The position numbers were made by a program, and so were the translations under genes. Below are positions 8,714-19,100 of a stretch of DNA of 64,000 nt, in pieces. The stretch is from Robbsia sp. KACC 23696 (GTDB taxonomy: Bacteria > Pseudomonadota > Gammaproteobacteria > Burkholderiales > Burkholderiaceae), in contig NZ_CP156626.1 in NCBI RefSeq assembly GCF_039852015.1, forward strand, positions 3,196,249 to 3,260,248, written 5' to 3'. The first letter of the stretch is position 1, and each line of letters starts with the position of its first letter. The notes beneath the pieces were generated by a model, which saw nothing but the letters and a program-made list of their open reading frames with translations, had not been told where the DNA came from and ran no database searches.

Positions 8714-10102
8714 ATGACGACTTCCGCTTCCCCTTATACGATCCTGCATCTTGGCACCGGCTCCTTCCATCGCGCGCATCAGGCGTGGTATCTCCACACG
8801 CTGCGGGAACAGGGCGATCGCGATTGGTCGCTGACTGTCGGCAATATTCGCGGCGACGGCAACGCGGTTCTCGATGCACTGGCCGCGCAGCAAGGCGCCT
8901 ACACACTGGAAACCGTCGATCCGAAAGGCCATCGTGAATACGAGACGATCCGATCGATCGCGCGCGTGCTGCCGTGGCAAGCCGATCTCGCGAACCTCGT
9001 GGCAGCGGGTGCCGACCCGCGCACGCGCATCATCTCCTTCACCGTTACCGAAGGCGGTTATTACCTCGACGAGCATCATCGACTCGATACCGCGAATGCC
9101 GATCTGCGCGCCGATATCGATGGCGCGCGCACAACCTTATATGGCGCGCTGCGCGCGATTCTGCAGGAACGGATGCGTGCCGATGCCGGCCCGGTCACGC
9201 TGCAGAATTGCGACAACCTGCGCAGCAACGGCGAGCGCTTTCACGCCGGCATGCGCGCGTTCCTGGATGCAGTCGGCGATACGACGCTACTCGCCTGGTT
9301 CGACGCGAACACGCGCTGCCCGGACGCGATGGTCGATCGGATCGTGCCGCGCCCCGGGCCCGATGTGCGCGAACGGGTCGCGGCCGCCGGCTTCGACGAC
9401 GACGTACCGGTGATGGGGGAGCGCTTTATTCAGTGGGTGATCGAAGACGATTTCATCGCCGGACGCCCGCGTTGGGAAAAGGTCGGCGTGCAACTCGTCG
9501 ATTCGGTCCTGCCTTACGAAGAGGCGAAGATCCGCATTCTGAACGCGACGCACAGCTGCATCGCCTGGGCCGGCACGCTGGCCGGTCTGCAGTTCATCCA
9601 CGAAGGCACGCATGACGCGGCAATCCGCAAGGCTGGCTTCGATTACGTCACCGAGGATGTGATCCCCTGCCTGTCGCCCAGCCCGATCGATCTGGCGACC
9701 TACCGCGACACCGTGCTCGATCGCTTCAGCAATCCGAATATCCGCGACACCAACCAGCGTGTCGCGGCGGACGGATTCTCGAAAATTCCCGGCTTTATCG
9801 CGCCGACCTTGCGCGAACAGATTGCCGCCGGGCGGCCGTTCGAGGCCACCGCGCGTCTGCCGGCCTTGTTCTTCGTATTTCTAGAGGCCTGGCACCAGGG
9901 CAAATTGCCCTATGATTATCAGGACGGTGTGATGGACCCGGCGGTCGCGCACGGATTTTTCGAAAGCGCCGATCCCCTGTCGGCATTCACCGAGAACACG
10001 CTGCTCTGGGGCTCGCTTGCCGGACGAAGCGATCTGCGCGAGGCCATCGGCCAGCAGGTCGACGACGTCCGATCCTGGCTGGCCGTTGTGCAGCGTCCGT
10101 AA
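8714..10102 (+). CDS. dalD: D-arabinitol 4-dehydrogenase (mannitol dehydrogenase family)
   Basis: A 462-residue polyol dehydrogenase. The N-terminal nucleotide-binding region starts ILHLGTGSFHRAHQAWYLH. The active-site region reads PYEEAKIRILNATHSCIAWAG, with the Lys, Asn and His expected for the long-chain polyol dehydrogenase family. Stretches such as FTVTEGGYYL, RITPRP-like and DTNQRVAADGFSKIP recall Klebsiella DalD rather than fructuronate or mannitol dehydrogenases. It should oxidise D-arabinitol to D-xylulose with NAD in the cytoplasm, feeding the kinase encoded next. The preceding transporter is in the same direction, 84 bp upstream. Confidence 0.85.
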   Translation: MTTSASPYTILHLGTGSFHRAHQAWYLHTLREQGDRDWSLTVGNIRGDGNAVLDALAAQQGAYTLETVDPKGHREYETIRSIARVLPWQADLANLVAAGADPRTRIISFTVTEGGYYLDEHHRLDTANADLRADIDGARTTLYGALRAILQERMRADAGPVTLQNCDNLRSNGERFHAGMRAFLDAVGDTTLLAWFDANTRCPDAMVDRIVPRPGPDVRERVAAAGFDDDVPVMGERFIQWVIEDDFIAGRPRWEKVGVQLVDSVLPYEEAKIRILNATHSCIAWAGTLAGLQFIHEGTHDAAIRKAGFDYVTEDVIPCLSPSPIDLATYRDTVLDRFSNPNIRDTNQRVAADGFSKIPGFIAPTLREQIAAGRPFEATARLPALFFVFLEAWHQGKLPYDYQDGVMDPAVAHGFFESADPLSAFTENTLLWGSLAGRSDLREAIGQQVDDVRSWLAVVQRP

Positions 10103-10204
10103 CGAGGGCGGCGGCGAGGGGCGATGGCGCCTTGCGGCGCCTAGCCGTTTGCCACGCAACGCGTCCCTCGCGGCCGTTGCCGACGAGAGGAGACACGTTT
10201 TTCC

Positions 10205-11674
10205 ATGTACCTAGGAATCGATCTCGGCACCTCCGAAGTGAAGGTGCTGCTGATGACCGGCGCAGGCCGCATCGTCGGCACGGCGCGCGCTGCGTATGCG
10301 GTGTCGCGTCCCCGCCCGCGCTTCTCCGAACAGGATCCGGCGCTGTGGTGGAACGGCACGCAAGAGGCACTGGCCGCCTTGCGTGCCGCGCACCCGGACG
10401 ACTATGCGCAAATCGCCGGCATCGGTCTGACAGGGCAAATGCACGGCGCCACGTTGCTGGATGCCGACGATACCGTCCTGCGCCCCGCCATTCTCTGGAA
10501 CGATATGCGCAGTGCGGACCAGTGCGCGCAACTGGAAAGCGCCGCGCCCGAGATGCGCGCCATCACAGGCAATATCGCGATGCCGGGTTTCACCGCACCG
10601 AAATTGCTCTGGGTCCGGGAACACGAACCCGAGCTGTTCGCGCGCATCGCCAAGGTCCTGCTGCCCAAGGACTATTTGCGTCTGCTGCTGACCGGCGATT
10701 ATGTATCGGATCCGTCCGATGCAGCGGGGACGCTATGGCTCGATGTCGGGAAACGAAGCTGGTCGGATACGATGTTGGCGGCCTGCGGGCTCACGCGCGA
10801 TCAGATGCCCCGGCTCGTCGAGGGCAGCGATTGCAGCGGCCGTCTGACCGACAAGGCCGCCACGGCACTCGGACTTCGCGCCGGCCTGCCGGTTGCCGGC
10901 GGTGGCGGCGATAACGCCGGCAGCGCGATCGGCATCGGCGCGGCCCGGCCCGGCGACGGCTTTATTTCGCTGGGAACGTCCGGCGTCCTGTTCGTCGTCA
11001 ACGGCCGCTTTCAGCCGAACCCGGACTCGGCGGTGCACGCCTTCTGCCACGCGCTTCCGGATCGCTGGCACCAGATGAGCGTCTTGTTGTCGGCCGCCAG
11101 TTGCCTACGCTGGGCCTGCAAACTGACCGGCGTCGATGAACTCGCGCTGTTGGCCGACGTCGCCACACTCGACACGGCGGCGCGCGATACGGCGCCGCTC
11201 TTCCTGCCCTATCTCTCCGGCGAACGCACACCGCATAACGATCCGTATGCGCAAGGCGTGCTGTTCGGCATCACCCACGAAACGGGGCGGGCGCAGCTCG
11301 GCTATGCCGTGCTCGAAGGGGTCGCGTTCGCGTTAGCGGACGGTCTCGACGCATTGCGTGCCGCCGGCACCGAGGTGCAGGCGCTATCGTTGGTGGGGGG
11401 CGGTTCACGCAGCAACGAATGGGCGCAATTGATCGCCGATACGCTGCAAGTCACGATCCACCAGCATGAAGGCGCCGAAGCCGGCGCGGCGCTGGGCGCG
11501 GCCATTCTGGGCGCACTGGCTGCCGGCGTGGACGAGAAAACGCTGCTGCAGCGGCCGCCGATCCGCGCCTCTTACCAACCAGAGCAATCGCGCCATGCCG
11601 CGTTGCAGCCGCGCTTGAAACGCTATCGCGCCTTGTATCGCGCAACCGCGCCGCTGTTCCGCGACGAGGCTTGA
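10205..11674 (+). CDS. xylB: xylulokinase
   Basis: A FGGY-family sugar kinase of 489 residues, the normal length for xylulokinase. It starts with the phosphate-binding MYLGIDLGTSEVKVLL and carries GLTGQMHGATLLD and PAILWNDMRS, both typical of XylB. The C-terminal FGGY nucleotide-binding motif appears as LVGGGSRSNEWAQLIADTL. It phosphorylates D-xylulose to xylulose 5-phosphate, the step after the dehydrogenase at 8714, and so delivers carbon to the pentose phosphate pathway. It is the last gene of the operon, ending 83 bp before the convergent regulator. Confidence 0.92.
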   Translation: MYLGIDLGTSEVKVLLMTGAGRIVGTARAAYAVSRPRPRFSEQDPALWWNGTQEALAALRAAHPDDYAQIAGIGLTGQMHGATLLDADDTVLRPAILWNDMRSADQCAQLESAAPEMRAITGNIAMPGFTAPKLLWVREHEPELFARIAKVLLPKDYLRLLLTGDYVSDPSDAAGTLWLDVGKRSWSDTMLAACGLTRDQMPRLVEGSDCSGRLTDKAATALGLRAGLPVAGGGGDNAGSAIGIGAARPGDGFISLGTSGVLFVVNGRFQPNPDSAVHAFCHALPDRWHQMSVLLSAASCLRWACKLTGVDELALLADVATLDTAARDTAPLFLPYLSGERTPHNDPYAQGVLFGITHETGRAQLGYAVLEGVAFALADGLDALRAAGTEVQALSLVGGGSRSNEWAQLIADTLQVTIHQHEGAEAGAALGAAILGALAAGVDEKTLLQRPPIRASYQPEQSRHAALQPRLKRYRALYRATAPLFRDEA

Positions 11675-11757
11675 TCGGCAGCGTTGCCGAACACGCGAGG
11701 TGATGAAAGGCTGCCGATGCCCCGTCGCCGCGCGGCGGCGGCGCCACCCGAGGCGCG

Positions 11758-12714
11758 TCAAGGCGCCGTCATCTCGAGCACCACTTGCGCACAGCGCTCG
11801 TCGGTAACCAGACCGGTAAGCCAGGCGCCCCGCAATGCGGCAGCCACCGCGGCGTGCTTGACGCTTCCGCCGGCAAAACCGATCGTCGGCACGCTCGGAG
11901 GAGACTGCAGCGTCAGGCTGGTCAAGCGGCGCTGCGCGGGGGCTTCGATGATGCGCCCCGCCGCATCGATCGAGCGGCCAAGCAACTCTCCCACGGCGCC
12001 ACGTGCCGTCAGGTCATGCACTTCATCGCGCGTGATGAAACCGTCCGCTTCCTGCGGACAATCGGGCCCGATATGGCCGATGCCGACGAAGGCGACATCG
12101 GCATTGGCGCTCAATTGCTCGACGACCTGATAGAGCCGATGGTTGCACCAATGCTGCGCCTCTTCCTCGGTATCGGCCATCAACGGCGCCGGCATCAGGA
12201 AACGCTTGCAACCCAGACGCTCGGAAATCAAGGTCGCGACATCATAGGGGTTCGACGAGCCATCGCGCGCGATCGTGCCGACCATGGACACGAGTCGATG
12301 ATCCGGCCGTGACAGGCCCGACAGTTCGGCTGCCGCGGCCTTCAACGTCCGTCCGCTACTGACGCTGACGACGATAGGCGCCTCGCTACTGAGATAACGC
12401 TCGAATACTGCCGCCGACGTAACGGCTAGTTTTTTCTTCAGATCCTCGTCGCTGTCGTCGTCGAACGGCACCACCTCGCACAGGCTCAAGCCGAAGCGTT
12501 CCGACAACTGCTCCGCGAGCGCCAGACAGGAGGCGGTCCGATGGGTCACCCTGACGCGCACCAGATTCTTGTCCGTCGCCAGGGCGATCAACCGTTGTGC
12601 CACCGGACGTGAGACACGAAGGGTGTCGGCTACCTCATGCTGCGTCTTGCCCGCGACGAAGTAGAGCCAGGCCGCGCGCGCGGCCAGATCGAGTTTTTCG
12701 AGAGATTTCGACAC
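11758..12714 (-). CDS. SorC/DeoR-type sugar-binding transcriptional regulator
   Basis: A 318-residue regulator with an N-terminal helix-turn-helix (residues about 20-45, KTQHEVADTLRVSRPVAQRLI) and a SorC-type sugar-binding effector domain filling the rest. Features include VSVSSGRTLKAAA (the phosphosugar-binding loop type), GIGHIGPD and a C-terminal TIGFAGGSVK...LVTDE. The start is GTG 12714. It converges on the polyol operon and is most likely its regulator, sensing arabinitol, xylulose or a phosphorylated derivative. The inverted repeat at 2898-2928 is its probable site. Target and ligand are inferred from position. Confidence 0.85.
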   Translation of the reverse strand: MSKSLEKLDLAARAAWLYFVAGKTQHEVADTLRVSRPVAQRLIALATDKNLVRVRVTHRTASCLALAEQLSERFGLSLCEVVPFDDDSDEDLKKKLAVTSAAVFERYLSSEAPIVVSVSSGRTLKAAAAELSGLSRPDHRLVSMVGTIARDGSSNPYDVATLISERLGCKRFLMPAPLMADTEEEAQHWCNHRLYQVVEQLSANADVAFVGIGHIGPDCPQEADGFITRDEVHDLTARGAVGELLGRSIDAAGRIIEAPAQRRLTSLTLQSPPSVPTIGFAGGSVKHAAVAAALRGAWLTGLVTDERCAQVVLEMTAP

Positions 12715-12996
12715 AGGCGATAGAGAAAGACAATGGGTGGCATTGCGGCATCACGCAGCGACGCGACGCGATGGCATCAGTGTATCAAGTCCTACACCGT
12801 CGCCCTATTCGGGCAGCTCCTATTACCGATACGAGAATCGCATCATCGGATGCGGATAGCGGGGTAGCGCACGCGCCGGCAGAGGGCCGCCCCCCACCTT
12901 CATGGGAACCGAAAAGCGTATTTCGATACAAATCGCGGTCCAAGGTCCATCCGCCATTACGAGGCGATGGATCTCGTCATCCTTATGGAGCGTGAC

Positions 12997-13485
12997 ATGA
13001 CTTATGCCGAAGTGCTGGCCTTGCTGCACTTGGAGGATCGCATGGATGTGCAGGCCGCCATACGATCCGGCAGTTGCAGCGTGACGTTCGACACCGATAT
13101 CGACGTGACGTTGGAAATGGCGCAGGCGCTTCCCGGCATGCCGGACCCGTCCGCACCGCAGTTATTGGTGTACACGACGCTGGGGACGCTGGCAAAGGCG
13201 CATCGCGAAATCGTCTTTGCGCGCCTGCTGCAGTTGCATTTGTTCGGTGTCGCGACGAGTCAGGGCGTGTTCGGCTTCGACGATGTCCGCGAACAGGTCC
13301 TTTTCTTTCGTCATATCGCCTTGAGCCAGACCGAACCGGAAGGCTGCGCCGCAGGCTTGCACCGTTTCCTCGAGCAGGCGCGCCGCTGGCGCGATGCATT
13401 GCCGGCGCTGCAACGCTGGGACAATGAAGATCGGCTCAGCCCGGAAACCGAGCGCGGTAGCATGAATACGTTTCCTGTCGCGTGA
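12997..13485 (+). CDS. CesT-like type III secretion chaperone candidate
   Basis: A small protein of 162 residues. The pattern is of the CesT/Tir chaperone fold: a helical N-terminus (YAEVLALLHLEDRMD), a beta region SCSVTFDTDIDVTLEM, then helix AHREIVFARLLQLHLFG, a glycine turn GVFGFDDVREQVLFFRHIAL and a last helix ending FLEQARRWRDAL. The FARLLQLHLFG and final helix patterns are the reasons for the call; no motif proves it. ATG 12997 has GGAG six bases upstream; ATG 12967 would add ten residues. No secretion apparatus gene is nearby, so its client is unknown. An effector-like protein lies at 22207. Confidence 0.5.
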   Translation: MTYAEVLALLHLEDRMDVQAAIRSGSCSVTFDTDIDVTLEMAQALPGMPDPSAPQLLVYTTLGTLAKAHREIVFARLLQLHLFGVATSQGVFGFDDVREQVLFFRHIALSQTEPEGCAAGLHRFLEQARRWRDALPALQRWDNEDRLSPETERGSMNTFPVA

Positions 13486-13551
13486 CACGGCAGCAGGCGC
13501 CGATCGATACGACGCCTTACCCACACGCCACGCGTTGCCCGGAATAAGACG

Positions 13552-13583
13552 AAAAAAAGCCCAGCACGAAGCTGGGCTTTTTT
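13552..13583 (+). terminator. rho-independent terminator
   Basis: A perfect stem AAGCCCAGC/GCTGGGCTT with a five-base loop (stem 13557-13579), followed by six T residues on the plus strand and preceded by A residues that would serve the minus strand. It ends the transcript of the chaperone-like gene and may also stop the porin transcript coming from the right. Confidence 0.88.
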
Positions 13584-13686
13584 CATGTTGACCCCGCGTC
13601 AGGTTTCCCTGAGCGCGTGTCGACACCATGGATTCTGCATCAAATATCCCGGAATCCAGCATTGAAGCCGGATTCGGAAAACTGAT

Positions 13687-14835
13687 TTAGAACTTGTTGT
13701 ACATGCCGATACGGACCAACGCTTGGCTGCGGCCGTTCGAACCCGAACCGTTCAGCGAATCGCCAACCGATGCCGTCGAGTTCACGACGTTGCCAGCTGC
13801 GTTGAGCGTTTGGCCGTAAGCGTGCTGGTAACCTGCGAACAGGTAGACGCCCGTGCGCTTGCTCAGCGAGTAGATTGCCTTACCGGCGATCTGTTGGTAA
13901 CGCGGAGCCGACGTTTGCGACGCTGCGTCAACCTTCTGACCGAACGTGTAGTTGTACGACAGACCCAGGATCAATGCCGGGTTCAGCTGGTACGTACCCA
14001 CTGCGCCAACCGAGTTGTAAGCAACCGAGTGACGGATGAACGACGTTGCCGACGGACGGTATTGCGTGTACGCATACACCAGGCCAACGTAGGCTTGCGA
14101 CAACTGAGCGCCTGCAACCGCGTTGATCACTTGTTGCGACTTCGCATTGCCGTAGCCAGCCGAGATCGCATTGCCGTTGGCGATCGCCGCAGCGTTCGTG
14201 CCGCCGTTCACTGCGCCGTTCGTCTTGTAATACGTCGCGCCAGCAACGATCGGGCCTTGGATGTAGCTCAGGCCTGCAGCGTACACCGAGCCGCCGTTCA
14301 CTTGGCCAGCGTTGTTGCCGAAGCCGTACAGCGCTTCGCCGGTCAGGCCGTTGTACGTCAACGACTTGTACTTGATCGAGTTGTTTACACGGATACCGTT
14401 ATCCATGTCCGAGATATCGCCCGGGAACGTACCGATGCCGCCGACCGCTGCCGGGCCGTACGCTTCGATCAAGTCCGTCGTCGGTGCGTATTGGCGACCG
14501 AACGTCAGCGTACCGTATTGCTTGCTTGCCAGACCGACGAATGCTTGACGGTTGAACTCGGTACCAGCGGCCGAGAAGTTACCCGTACCGATGTTGAACC
14601 CGTTTTCCAGGTTGAAGATCGCGGACAGACCGCCGCCCAGATCTTCCGTACCCTTCAGGCCCCAACGGTCGCCGAAGTCGCCGCCGCTTTGGAAGCCGAA
14701 CTTGGATGTGCCAACGCTGTTGGAAACGTATTGCACGCCCGCGTCAACGATACCGTACAGCGTCACGCTCGATTGCGCGTGGGCGGACATTACACCGGCG
14801 CCCAGCAGCGCTGCCAGCAACAAAGATTTTTTCAA
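13687..14835 (-). CDS. Gram-negative general porin, OmpC-like Burkholderia type
   Basis: An outer-membrane trimeric porin of 382 residues. It has a clear signal peptide (MKKSLLLAALLGAGVMSAHA, cleaved before QSSVTLYG). The mature N-terminus SSVTLYGIVDAGV and the internal GLKGTEDLGGGLSAIFNLE and FNRQAFVGL...TLTFGRQY blocks are the hallmarks of beta-proteobacterial porins. The C-terminal residue is Phe (GMYNKF), as required for BAM-assisted insertion. Translation begins at TTG 14835 behind a GGGGGAT stretch. Base composition is milder than in neighbouring genes, consistent with high expression. It allows diffusion of small hydrophilic solutes. Confidence 0.93.
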   Translation of the reverse strand: MKKSLLLAALLGAGVMSAHAQSSVTLYGIVDAGVQYVSNSVGTSKFGFQSGGDFGDRWGLKGTEDLGGGLSAIFNLENGFNIGTGNFSAAGTEFNRQAFVGLASKQYGTLTFGRQYAPTTDLIEAYGPAAVGGIGTFPGDISDMDNGIRVNNSIKYKSLTYNGLTGEALYGFGNNAGQVNGGSVYAAGLSYIQGPIVAGATYYKTNGAVNGGTNAAAIANGNAISAGYGNAKSQQVINAVAGAQLSQAYVGLVYAYTQYRPSATSFIRHSVAYNSVGAVGTYQLNPALILGLSYNYTFGQKVDAASQTSAPRYQQIAGKAIYSLSKRTGVYLFAGYQHAYGQTLNAAGNVVNSTASVGDSLNGSGSNGRSQALVRIGMYNKF

Positions 14836-14988
14836 GACATCCCCCGTTAGAAAAAAGAAGAAAAACGGTTTTACTGCGTCAAATCGCTCGCCAAGCCTGG
14901 AGGCCCAATCGGCATTACGAAATTTCTGCTCGTACGCTTCGTACGCAATCCGTACAGTTTTGCCGTCCGGTGCCGCCCCGGATGGCGT

Positions 14989-15015
14989 CTATTATTTTTT
15001 GGTCAAGCCGCTCAA
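14989..15015 (-). promoter_or_regulatory. possible porin promoter
   Basis: On the minus strand TTGAGC (15015-15010) is followed after 15 bp by TAATAG (14994-14989). The spacing is short for sigma-70, but this is the only promoter-like pair seen in the AT-rich region upstream of the porin. It would give a leader of about 150 bases. Confidence 0.25.
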
Positions 15016-15510
15016 GTTTTATCGAGATGCGCCGTGATCCTGAATAGATCTGGGTTCCATTCAATTGCCCTGACAAGACCTTGTTGCCCGGCAGGCTTTC
15101 GAACGTCTGCGTGGAACAATAAGGGCGGGTGCATTGACCAATCAAGTAAAAAAAATCTTAGCTTTCGGTTTCGTTGCACCATTGCGACGAAAAAGAGACA
15201 GAGTGCGGGGATTCCCTGATCTTTTTCGATAAATCAGACAAAGATCGTGCGAGTCAGCAGGCGATTGCCCGACGTTCGCACCGAGATGGCGGCGAATATG
15301 ATTTTCATATATTTGCTTACACATATTTATTTGTTCGCGGCGAGGCGTTTTGTCCCATAGGCCGCTTTCCGAGCGCGTCGCATGACAGCATGTCGCAAGC
15401 TCCAATTTTGCCGACGCGGAGGGATGCGTCCTTACAACATTGACCAGTCAATCATGCTGAAAAGACGCCGAGGCGAGAATCAGTAACCATCGCGCGCCGG
15501 GCGTGCCCGC

Positions 15511-15541
15511 CTTGGGGCGCTTTTCGAAAGGTCGCCCCAGG
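15511..15541. repeat. intergenic hairpin
   Basis: CTTGGGGCG (15511-15519) pairs with CGCCCCAGG (15533-15541), allowing one G-T pair. The inner CTTTTCGAAAG can extend the stem. No T-tract follows on either side, so this is an RNA or DNA structure of unknown role rather than a typical terminator. Confidence 0.4.
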
Positions 15542-16131
15542 ACTATCGAATGACGGTGATCCGGAATCCGCTACCCCGCCACCTAGGCGATAAGGGGAAT
15601 CGTCTCTCAACAGCCTATAAATTGGGCGCATCCGCTCTCAACACATCTGCTATCCCGCCGATTTTCGCTCGCGAAATGCCATCCGAGGCGATGCGTCGTC
15701 CATTCCGCCAGCATGCGGCGCGTCCGCCCTCGGGCGCGCTCATTTGACGAGTCATTTCCGCTCTTAAACGCGTCATTTCAGACCGTTCACCAGGGTAAAA
15801 ACGCCGTCTCATCCCTGCCGGATCAACCGTTCTTTTCTGAGCCTTCCAGGCAACGAGCAAATTTTACGAACCACCGCAAAAGCACGATAAGATGCGTGAA
15901 AAGTCACATCTGGCACCGCAGGCCCGTACGTGCGGCCATCCGGTAGACCTGGCTTCGGCATGGCGGCGTAATCGCCTTTCGGAAACGTCCGATCGGTCTG
16001 GCCCGCCCATCGCCCTGCGTCGGCATCGCAAGACGCCTCAAACCGGTGCGCCGCATTGCATAACAGATTGCTGGTGGTACACGACGCCATGCCTGCCTCG
16101 GGCGCAGGCGTGGTTCGGACAATGAGAGTTC

Positions 16132-16866
16132 ATGGACAATATCGTCGAAATCGATGAAATCGCGGGGTCGCAATTCAATTTGCAACGTCGCAAGGTATCG
16201 CCATCGTTGATGGAGCAGGCCTACGCGCGCTTGCGCGGGGAAATCCTGTCGTGTCGCTTGGCGCCGGGCGCCGAAGTGTCGGAAGCGGATATCGCGGAAC
16301 GCCTGCAGATGAGCAAGAGTCCCGTGCGCGAGGCGCTCGGTCGGCTGCGCAGCGAAGGCTTCGTCAAAGCGTATCCGCGGCGCGGCTATCAAGTCGTGCC
16401 GCTGACGATCAGCGACCTGAACGAACTGCTCGATTTGCGCAACATCATCGAGACCGGCGCAGTCGGCCTGGCCGCCGAGCGGATCACCGATGGCGAGCTC
16501 GATGAGTTGAGTCGCCTGGCGGACGCGAGCTATGACACGAAGATCATGAGCAGCCTCGACCAGTTCGTCGCGGCGAACCGTGAGTTTCACGCGGCCATCG
16601 CGCGTGCCTGCGGCAACCGTCGTCTATACGAGCAGGTCGTGAATTGCCTCGATGGCCTCGAACGATTCTTTTATGTGGGCGCCCGCACGCGGGACATCAA
16701 CCCGGAAGTGAAGGACGATCACCATCGGCTGGTCAATGTGCTCCGTGAGCACAATGCCAAGGCCGCGCGCGATATGATCATCGAACATAACGACGGCACC
16801 CGCGAGGGACTGGTCAAGGTGATCAGTCACGGCTGGGGCAGTGCCGGCGGTCTGTGGGTCGAGTGA
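16132..16866 (+). CDS. GntR-family regulator, FadR/FCD subfamily
   Basis: A 244-residue DNA-binding protein. Residues about 22-90 form the GntR winged helix (LMEQAYARLRGEILSCRLAPGAEVS and MSKSPVREALGRLRSEGFV). Residues 100-230 form the all-helical FCD ligand domain, with FVAANREFHAAIARACGNRR and the metal-ligand type His residues. It is closely related to the regulator at 26812-27606: the DNA-binding regions are nearly identical in wording, for example MSKSPVREALGRLR and YPRRGYQ. They probably recognise similar operators. Adjacent targets are likely the 17-22 kb enzymes or the catabolic island. It is convergent with the aminotransferase. Confidence 0.88.
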   Translation: MDNIVEIDEIAGSQFNLQRRKVSPSLMEQAYARLRGEILSCRLAPGAEVSEADIAERLQMSKSPVREALGRLRSEGFVKAYPRRGYQVVPLTISDLNELLDLRNIIETGAVGLAAERITDGELDELSRLADASYDTKIMSSLDQFVAANREFHAAIARACGNRRLYEQVVNCLDGLERFFYVGARTRDINPEVKDDHHRLVNVLREHNAKAARDMIIEHNDGTREGLVKVISHGWGSAGGLWVE

Positions 16867-16966
16867 GCCGATAGTCGCCCTACGGAATGGACCGCGCGTG
16901 AAATGACCGGCAAACAGGTCTCCACGCGCCGCACGGGGCACGTGGAACGCTGGCGTCAGTCAGACG

Positions 16967-18184
<1,218 letters not shown>

Positions 18185-18238
18185 TCAGAGGAAAAAAACA
18201 AAGCGCAGCACGGGATGATACGCGCCCAAAAAGCAAAT

Positions 18239-18276
18239 GGCCCCCGCTGCCGCGCGAGAAGCGCGCAGCGGGGGCC
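18239..18276 (-). terminator. rho-independent terminator after the SDR gene
   Basis: A 12-bp stem GGCCCCCGCTGC/GCAGCGGGGGCC extended by GCGC/GCGC after one bulged C. On the minus strand it is followed by TTTGCTTTTT. It terminates the DapA-like/SDR operon. Confidence 0.82.
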
Positions 18277-18314
18277 GCTGGTGTTGCGTCGGCGCCGAGG
18301 CGGAAACGCAGGCG

Positions 18315-19100
18315 TCAGACGCCCTTGATCGCGCCACCGTCGACGCGAATCTTGCTGCCGGTCACGTACGAGGCGCGTTCGCTGGCGAGGAAGGCCACGA
18401 CCGAGGCGAACTCGTCCGGACGGCCGTAGCGGCCTGCCGGAATCGTAGCAGCGGACGCCTTCGCCACTTCCTCGACATCCTGGCCGGAGCGTTGCGCCGC
18501 GTTGCTGTCCAGTTGCACGACGCGGTCGGTATGAATCCGGCCCGGCATGACGACGTTGACGGTGATGCCGTCCGACGCCACTTCATTGGCCAGCGTCTTA
18601 GACCAGCCCACCACCGCGGCACGGATGCCGTTCGACAGCGCCAGACGCGGGATCGGTTGTTCGACGCCGGACGAGGAGATCGTGATGACCCGGCCCCATT
18701 GCTTGGCCTGCATCGACGGCAGCAGCTTTTGCGTCAGCTCGAACAGGTTGGCCGCCATCGTCTCGAATTGCGCGAGCCAGTCGCTGCGCTTGGCCTCGAC
18801 GGCCGTCGCCGGCGGCGGGCCACCCGCATTGTTCACCAGGACATCGATGCCGCCTTCGGCGATCAACCGGGCCGTCAACGCCTCGACCTGTGCCAGATCG
18901 GATACATCGAAACGCTCGCTGCGAACATGCTGCTGCTGATCCGCCGGCAAGGCCGCGATCCAGGCATCGATCATGTCGGTACGGCGCGCTGCCGCAATCA
19001 CGGTGGCGCCTTCGGCGATCAGCGCTTGTGCGCTGGCGGCACCCAAGCCGCTGCTCGCGCCAATCACCAGTGCCCGCTTGCCTTTCAGTCCCAGATCCAT
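18315..19100 (-). CDS. short-chain dehydrogenase/reductase family protein with altered active site
   Basis: A 261-residue Rossmann protein. The cofactor motif is intact (GASSGLGAASAQA, then NNAG in VLVNNAGGPPP), and so is the region ending SYVTGSKIRVDGG. The catalytic Ser is plausible in TISSSGVEQP. At the place of the usual Tyr-x-x-x-Lys, however, the sequence reads LALSNGIRAAVVGW, so both Tyr and Lys are replaced (Ser and Arg). Some SDR subgroups are known with this LSNxxR form, and their chemistry is less clear. Start codon ATG 19100 overlaps the upstream gene's stop (TGATG), so the two are translationally coupled. Confidence 0.82.
   Translation of the reverse strand: MDLGLKGKRALVIGASSGLGAASAQALIAEGATVIAAARRTDMIDAWIAALPADQQQHVRSERFDVSDLAQVEALTARLIAEGGIDVLVNNAGGPPPATAVEAKRSDWLAQFETMAANLFELTQKLLPSMQAKQWGRVITISSSGVEQPIPRLALSNGIRAAVVGWSKTLANEVASDGITVNVVMPGRIHTDRVVQLDSNAAQRSGQDVEEVAKASAATIPAGRYGRPDEFASVVAFLASERASYVTGSKIRVDGGAIKGV

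Larger units (their letters stand above)
14836..16131. other. 1.3-kb stretch without a supportable gene
   Basis: No open frame in this interval has protein-like composition plus a ribosome site. The part from about 14990 to 15340 is markedly richer in A and T than the surroundings. A weak minus-strand promoter for the porin may lie at 14989-15015 (TTGAGC and TAATAG, 15 bp apart). A long hairpin sits at 15511-15541. The final few hundred bases form the leader of the GntR gene at 16132. Confidence 0.6.

Noticed and set aside
13723-14850. A 375-codon plus-strand frame opposite the porin
   Set aside because: It is a shadow of the porin, with Arg/Val-rich repetitive sequence and no ribosome site. 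The porin has a signal peptide and a C-terminal Phe.
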